In this document: piece after piece, positions 58,515-64,000 of the stretch | Layout of the letters: each line of letters starts with the position of its first letter | Position numbering within the stretch: the first letter of the stretch is position 1 | Assembly: GCA_036250195.1 (NCBI GenBank) | Contig: JAVHZZ010000006.1 | Span: forward strand, 187,983,850-188,047,849 | DNA length: 64,000 nucleotides | DNA from: Mixophyes australis | Taxonomy: Eukaryota > Chordata > Amphibia > Anura > Limnodynastidae | Direction: 5' to 3' | Notes under the pieces: model-generated | Databases searched by the model: none | What the model saw: the letters and a program-made list of their open reading frames with translations, nothing else | Told to the model about the DNA's origin: nothing | Made by a program: the position numbers and the translations under genes

Positions 58515-58660
58515 TAATTATTATTATTTTTTATTTATAAAGCACCAACATATTGTATTGCACTGTACATTAAGGGGATCGTGACACAAACAAGTCCCAT
58601 ACAATGACACGAACAGAAGGTAAAGATGGCGCTGCCCCAATGTGCTTACAATCTAATTAT
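58515..58660 (-). mobile_element. LINE/SINE 3'-tail fragment
   Basis: TTATTATTATTTTTTATTTA, TAAAGCACCAACATATTGTA, then GTGCTTACAATCTAATTAT. Same tail architecture as 4068 and 6494, minus orientation. The body is missing. Confidence 0.55.
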
Positions 58661-59000
58661 AGAAAAATTACCACAAAGACTAACCTGTGATGGAAAATAA
58701 GTATACATTCAATCTGATCAAACTAGACTTCGGACATCCTCAATCTAACTTCAACAACAAAAAAAGCAAGGACAAGTGCTATTGAGGAATCCATTCATTA
58801 TAACTAACTTTCACGGTCAAATAACAGCTCCAAAGATAGTACCAACCACAAAGATGTCGCACAGCAAAAGTTGAATTTAACCACAATGGTGACATTGTAT
58901 CAGGACATTCATTCTTGTCATGAAGTCAACCATGTAGTTAACCCTTTCAGTCTGCAGAGAGGTCACTGTTTCTTTATGCATAGTGAGTACATGTGTAATA
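58661..59000. other. no recognised feature
   Basis: Unassigned AT-rich sequence leading to the Tc1 end. Confidence 0.4.
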
Positions 59001-60189
59001 TACAGTCATGGCCAAAAATTTTGAGAATGACACAAATATTATTTTTCACAAAGTCTGCTGCCTCAGTTTGTATGATGGCAATTTGCATATACTCCAGAAT
59101 GTCATGAAGAGTGATCAGATGAATTAATTTCAAAGTCCCTCTTTGCCATGACAATAAACTTTATCCCAAAAACAACATTTCCACTGCATTTCAACCCTGC
59201 CAAAAAAGGACCAGCTGACATGAGGTCAATGATTCTCTCATTAACACAGGTGACAGAATTGACGAGGACAAGGCTGGAGATCACTCTGTCATGCTGATTG
59301 AGTTAGAATAACAGACTGGAAACTTTAAAAAGAGGATGGCCTGGTGTAAAGAAGGCCAGCAAAGAAGCCTCTTTTCTCCAGGAAAAATGTCAGGGACAGA
59401 CTTCTATTCTGCAAAAGGTACAGGGATTGGACTGCTGTAAAGTCATTTTCTCTGATGAATCCCCTTCAAGATTGTTAGGGGCACCTGGAGAAACGCTTGT
59501 CCGGAGAAGGAAAGGTGAGCACTACCATCAGTCCTGTATCATGCCAACAGTAAAGCATCCTGAGACCATTCATGTGTGGGGTTGCCAAGGGAGTGGACTC
59601 ACTCACAATTTTGCCTAAGAACACAGCCATGAATAAAGAATGGTACCAAAACATCCTCCAAGAGCATCTACTCCCAACCATCCAAGAACAGTGTGGTGAC
59701 GAGCAAGGCCTTGTCCAGCACGATGGACACCTTACCATAAGGCAAAAGTGATAACTAAGTGGCTCTGGGATCAAAACATCGAAATTTTGGGTCCATGGCC
59801 AGGAAACTTCCCAGACTTTATTCCCATTTAGAACTTGTGGTCAATCCTCAAGAGACGGGTGGACAAACAAGAACCCACAAATTCTGGCAAACTCCAAGCA
59901 TTGATTCGGCAAGAATGGGCGGCCATCAGTCTGTATGTGGCCCAGAAGTTGATTGACAGCATGCCAGGGTGAATCACAATGGTCTTCAAAAGAAGGGTCA
60001 ACACTGCAAATATTGACTGTTTGCATACACTTAATGTAATTGTCAATTAAAGCCTTTGACACTTATGAAATGCTTTTACTTCAGTAAATCATAGCAACAT
60101 CTGACAAAAAGGTCTAATAACACCGAATCAGCAAACTTTGTAAAAAAACAAAATTTGTGTCATTCTCAAAACTTTTGGACATGACTGTA
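59001..60189 (+). mobile_element. Tc1/mariner element with both ends, internally deleted (family A)
   Basis: The left end TACAGTCATGGCCAAAAATT (59001) and the right end CTTTTGGACATGACTGTA (60189) are inverted repeats beginning at TA. The transposase remnant covers KVIFSDESP (first catalytic Asp), CIMPTVKHPETIHVWGC, then LPKNTAMNKEWYQNIL and QHDG (second Asp; the following APC is lost). At 59825-59840 the third-acid region reads FIPI-stop-NLWS, so the Glu codon is now TAG. The N-terminal DNA-binding part is deleted (jump near 59318). Length 1.19 kb against about 1.6 kb for intact Tc1 elements. Confidence 0.88.
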
Positions 60190-61338
60190 CAGCCCCAGGA
60201 GAACTTTTTAGAGCTCCCACTCAATTTCTTCTGAACTGTAGATTATTTTTGATTGAGGGGATTTTACAACAACTCCTATAACTCTGTTTCTTTCTATAAA
60301 CTATTATCCAATGTAAGATGACTCAAGTCTGCTCTGAGGCAGACAAAATGTGATTTTGCTATAGGCTTACTTTTACTTTATTTTTATTTTTTTATATTCC
60401 TTTCCCACGGTCACATGAATGTATTAGTCATTTTCTCAGGCATATTTCTGTACATATTTCATATATTTATGTGAGTGGGAGCTGCCATACAGCTTTCTTG
60501 GCTAAGGTTAAATGAATGACAATCATGTACATCAGTGTAACAGCGCCACCAGTGAGCATACTATGAATAGCGGTAGGATATTTCAATAACTTGAAAGTGC
60601 CTTTTTTTTCAGAGTGATTTATAAAAACCTCATTTGAAGAGGGAGAATGGGCAGTCAGTTGAGCTGATGACAAAATATTCTGCTACAGAAGCCCTCCAGA
60701 GCTTTAGTAAGCAGTAGGCAGAACATGTTACGAAGGGGGGAGTCAAACCAAATGTTTATGTTTACCGTCTCTTAAGTTTAGTCTGTTTTTATATTACACA
60801 GTTGCCGCTGTTCCTACAGCTATCCATTAAGCGGTTCAACCTGTGGCTAAAAATGTAAAGTTTTCTTCTATAAAAGACATATTAATAACATTCATACACA
60901 AAAATACACACACACACTGAGTGCAAGCTATTGTTCTCTATTGCCAGACAATAAAGACATAAATTAGCTGACTGCAGTGGCTTTCAGTGGAATTACTAGC
61001 ACAAGTCTGGCGCGCATAGGAAAAATATTATTCCCCCACGATCACAGCTTTATCTCAGATAACTTTTTAGATATATATTTGTAAATCTCATGAGCTACTC
61101 TTCAATGTAAGGCAAGTTTTACACACTGAAGATGTATTTTCTGGAGCACTAAACATAGAATACTAGTTTACTTATATAAAGGAGTTATCAGTCATGTGGC
61201 TGCTGGCTAAAAGAGACTGATGTCCAGCATGAGGTCTGTGTGCATATAAAATGGGTTGAGCAGCATCTCTTCAGCAGCTTGTTAGACAGCTCATCTCTGC
61301 ATTATACAGTACTGGTACACCATGCACGAGTCCTGTTA
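60190..61338. other. no recognised gene
   Basis: AT-rich sequence with a short (CA)n near 60905. Nothing recognised. Confidence 0.4.
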
Positions 61339-61953
61339 AGCTGGGTACGCACTACAGAATGGGTACGCACTACAGAATGTCTCTAGATGAGATATCGTAA
61401 CGATTTTACCAACGACTGAAAGTCCCAATGAGCATGCAGATTAATGTGTATACACCTACACAATTTACCTTCAGATCTGTGCTCTTCAGCTCTCATAACC
61501 ATCTGCTGAAAAGATCATGGGCTAGATTTACTAAGCTGCGGGTTTGAAAAAGTGGGGATGTTGCCTATAGCAACCAATCAGATTCTAGCTTTCATTTATT
61601 TAGTATCTTCTACAAAATGATAGCTAGAAACTGATTGGTTGCTATTGGCAACATCCCCACTTTTTCAAACCCGCAGTTTAGTAAATCTAGCCCCATGACT
61701 GTACACTCTATAGAGATCTGCCTACACTGCTGTTCGTGAGTGCTTAAACACTTCAGATTTTGCCCGACATCGTTCCATCGTTGATAGTGATTTTTAGTCA
61801 GTTTATAAACTCAAATCAAACGATACGATGTGCTTTAGCATGATAAAGCATGAATGTGGGAGCGTACACACTAGGGCAATATCAGACCTAACAGTTGTTT
61901 ATCGTGGGATCGGCATGATAATTGGGTAAAAAACCTGTAGTGTGTACCCAGCT
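61339..61953. mobile_element. MITE, GCTGGGTACACACTACAG family, with TTA duplication and a nested MITE
   Basis: The left end AGCTGGGTACGCACTACAG and the right end CTGTAGTGTGTACCCAGCT are flanked by TTA (61336-61338) and TTA (61954-61956), the classic PIF/Harbinger target. The left terminal repeat holds an 18-bp tandem duplication (GGGTACGCACTACAGAAT twice, from 61343). Without the nested MITE the element is about 437 bp. Collinear with 28377-28798. Confidence 0.85.
61519..61693. mobile_element. nested MITE with GGGCTAG ends, 3-bp duplication CAT
   Basis: The ends are GGGCTAGATTTACTAA and TTAGTAAATCTAGCCC, flanked by CAT (61516-61518) and CAT (61694-61696). The 175-bp body has the AACCAATCAGATT / AACTGATTGGTT inverted core also found at 27020. 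It interrupts the surrounding MITE exactly where the older copy at 28.5 kb is continuous. Confidence 0.88.
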
Positions 61954-61956
61954 TTA

Positions 61957-62289
61957 GTGTGTTGTTAAAAGATCACCTGGCATTACTTTACAAAATAATG
62001 GACTTTTTTGTAATTACAATAAATCTGTATGTCAGCTTAAGAACTTTTCCCTACAACTGTTTATTTTCATAGCCTTACCCAGTAAAAGATAAACCAGCCT
62101 CTTCTAAAAATAGGCTGCCATAATGAGGTCTGATTTTTTCATTAGATTTTAATTTCAGTTTATTAGATTTTTTTTCAACTAACCACGAATTAGTCTATTG
62201 TCTGTTGGGAATTTTAACTGTGCTTCGGGCTAAATATTATGACAGATCTTAATTTATAACACTTAACATGTGGGTAGGTCTTTGGTTTC
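61957..62289. other. no recognised feature
   Basis: AT-rich spacer before the minisatellite. Nothing recognised. Confidence 0.4.
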
Positions 62290-62902
62290 ACCTTATAACC
62301 TTTCCCAATAATTAATTTCATTGCTCCATATAATCACTTAGAGTGTCTGTTACTTGATATAACACCTCACTATAGTTCCTATTGCTCTGAATGTAGCCAA
62401 TGTAACACATAGTATTCCATGTAATCTCTTCCCACATCTTCTTATATCACTTCATATAACCTCTCCCTATAACTCCTCCTATTGCTCCATATAACCTCTC
62501 CCTATATCTCCTCCTATTACTCCATATAACCTCTCCCTATAACTCTTCCTATTACTCCATATAACCTTTCTCTATATCTCCTTCAATTACTCCATATAAC
62601 CTCTCCCTATAACCCTTCTTATTACTCCATATAACCTCTCCCTATATCTCCTCCTATTACTCCAGAAAAACTCTCCCTATAACTCCTCCTATTGCTCCAT
62701 ATAACCTCACCCTATAACTCCTTCTGTTACTCTATAAAAACCTCTCCCTATAACTCCTCCTATTACTCCATATTACCTCTCCCTATAACCCTTCCAATTA
62801 CTCCATATAACCTCTCCCTTTAACTCCTCATATTACTCCATATAACCTCTCCCTATATCTCCTCCTATTACTCCATATAACCTCTCCCTATAACTCCCTC
62901 TA

Positions 62903-63046
62903 TCTAATATATAAAAGCCTAGCGGCGTGTGTTAGTGTGTGTGTGTGTGTGTGGAAAAAACTACCGGGTGACAGAGTGCTCAAGCTGCAGCGCCACCTGC
63001 TGGGCGGAGTTATATACTACACTGACCTACTAAATTCTTAGCATTA
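62903..63046 (+). mobile_element. Helitron 5' segment abutting a second copy
   Basis: Starts TCTAATATATAAAAGCCTAG immediately after A and carries AGCTGCAGCGCCACCTGCTG and TGACCTACTAAATTCTTAGC. It lacks the 3' hairpin and is followed directly by another TCTAATATATAAAAGCC start at 63047. It matches the 5' half of the Helitron at 15060-15670 (reverse). Confidence 0.7.
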
Positions 63047-63166
63047 TCTAATATATAAAAGCCTAGCGGCGTGTGTGTGTGGCGATGAAGATGACAAGAA
63101 CCTTTTTAACACCTTAAGTAGCTTGATTTGACTAGAATGCATGTGTATCATGCACGGGTTAACTTG
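63047..63166 (+). mobile_element. 120-bp mini-Helitron with 3' hairpin
   Basis: 5'-TC start (TCTAATATATAAAAGCC). The 3' side has CCTTAAGTAGCTTGATTTGA, a hairpin with 6-bp stem TGCATG/CATGCA and TGTAT loop (63138-63154), then 12 bases to the end AACTTG. This is the standard Helitron 3' architecture, although the last four bases are CTTG and not CTRR. No target duplication. Confidence 0.7.
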
Positions 63167-63445
63167 TTACTCCATATAACCTCTCCCTATAACTCCCTCT
63201 ATTACTCCATATAACTTCTCCTTATATCTCCTCATATTACTCCATATAACTTCTCCCTATATCTCCTCATATTACTCCATATAACCTCTCCCTATATCTC
63301 CTCATATTACTCCATAAAACCTCTCCCTATATCTCCTCATATTACTCCATATAACCTCTCCCTATATCTCCTCCTATTACTCCATATAACCTCTCCCTAT
63401 AACTCCTATTACTCCATAAAACCTTTCCCTACAATTCCTCCTATT

Positions 63446-64000
63446 CAGGGCCGGATTTACCACTAGGCAACCTAGGCACCTTCCTAGGGCCTAGCGGCTC
63501 TCGGGGGGCACAGCTGGGGGGTCGGGTGTCGCGAGTCGGGGGAGGGGCCACACGGGGCTAGTCTGGTGGCTAGTCTCCTCCCTCCCTCCTCTGTGTGGCC
63601 TGCTCTGGTGCTGTCCCATGTGTGAAGGGGATGAAGACTCCACAGCTCCTAGATGGAAAAAGGTAAGTTGGGGGAGGGGTGGGGTAGTATTGTGTGTGTG
63701 TGTGTGTGTGTGGCAACTGTGTCCGTGTATTATGTGTGTGTGTGTCGCCACTGCGTCCGTGTATTATGTGTGTGTGTGTGTGTGGCCACTGCGTCCGTCT
63801 ATTATGTGTGTGTGAGGGGCCACTGCGTGCGTGTATTATGTGTGTGTGTGTGAGGGGCCAGTGCGTGCGTGTATTATGTGTGTGTGTGAGGGGCCACTGC
63901 GTGCATGTATTATGTGTGTGTGTGAGGCCACTGCGTGCGTGTATTATGTGTGTGTGAGGGGCCACTGCGTGCGTGTATTATGTGTGTGTGTGTGTGAGGG
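63446..64000 (+). mobile_element. left part of a hAT element, runs off the window
   Basis: Begins CAGGGCCGGATTTACCACTA, similar to the hAT end at 15155. The target is the CTCCTATT of the minisatellite; the right duplication lies outside the window. 63680-64000 inside it is a tandem array of about 36-42-bp GT-rich units (GGGGCCACTGCGTGCGTGTA, TTATGTGTGTGTGTG), at least eight copies, continuing past the end. Open frames there are products of the repeat. Confidence 0.65.

Larger units (their letters stand above)
62290..63440 (+). repeat. minisatellite, ~35-bp unit CTCCATATAACCTCTCCCTA...
   Basis: The unit CTCCATATAACCTCTCCCTA, TATCTCCTCCTATTA repeats about 25 times, diverged at the left edge (62290-62430) and clean toward the right. 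It is interrupted by the Helitron copies at 62903-63166 and ends at a hAT element at 63446. It is a short-unit relative of the 59-bp array at 32.4-34.1 kb. Confidence 0.92.

Noticed and set aside
63491..63965. Thr-His-rich and Cys-Val-rich open frames on both strands near the window end
   Set aside because: They are produced by GT-rich tandem repeats inside a non-coding hAT element.

Overview
This 64 kb window is AT-rich vertebrate nuclear DNA, most likely from a frog or toad. That is an inference from its mix of repeats: Tx1-like and L2/CR1-like LINEs, a tRNA-derived SINE with an (ATG)n tail, several Tc1 families, Harbinger-like and hAT MITEs, a small Helitron, a Gmr1-like Ty3/gypsy fossil and long AT-rich minisatellites. 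No host gene can be identified with certainty. I see no rRNA, tRNA gene, CRISPR array, or bacterial or viral gene cluster. One short signal-peptide-like first exon (39430-39465, +) is a possible start of a host gene. If it is real, the right-hand 24 kb would be its first intron.

The best-supported object is a complete 7.66 kb hAT DNA transposon at 48446-56100. It has Ac-like ends (TAGGGATG...), a perfect 8-bp target duplication (TTTGTAAC) and an uninterrupted 998-codon transposase gene on the minus strand. The transposase has a BED zinc finger, both catalytic Asp motifs and the SER-F-S catalytic Glu motif. Between the gene and the left end, the element holds decayed duplicates of pieces of its own transposase gene, and a 77-bp satellite that probably grew from one of them. 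Upstream of the gene a 294-bp segment is present three times.

Left to right. 0-3.6 kb: mostly featureless, with one worn MITE. 3.6-5.6 kb: an old ~45-bp minisatellite split by a hAT MITE, a LINE piece and a Tc1 piece. 6.5-7 kb: LINE tails. 8.2-8.9, 18.0-19.0 and 57.0-57.3 kb: three copies of an unnamed old repeat. 11.2-12.8 kb: Tx1-like LINE. 13.5-13.9 kb: palindrome. 14.4-15.7 kb: two Helitron copies, each interrupted by a hAT MITE with a perfect 8-bp duplication. 16.3 and 18.3 kb: foldback MITEs. 19.8-21.5 kb: 41-bp tandem array. 23.5-24.5 kb: Tc1. 25.1-27.9 kb: Gmr1-like retrotransposon fossil with a SCAN-like gag piece and integrase before reverse transcriptase. 28.4-30.3 kb: a MITE and an L2/CR1 LINE. 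31.3-35.0 kb: minisatellite family in both orientations. 37.5-38.6 kb: Tc1 and MITE. 39.1-39.5 kb: possible promoter and first exon. 42.8 kb: SINE. 45.1-46.0 kb: Tc1. 46.3-46.9 kb: LTR-like sequence. 48.4-56.1 kb: the hAT element. 57.3 kb: MITE. 59.0-60.2 kb: Tc1 with both ends. 61.3-62.0 kb: MITE inside a MITE. 62.3-63.4 kb: minisatellite carrying a Helitron whose empty site can be read from neighbouring repeat units. 63.4 kb to the end: start of another hAT element.

The elements do not form a pathway. What they offer is a layered insertion record, with target duplications and nesting order readable directly. All family names rest on motif recognition by eye, without a database search.
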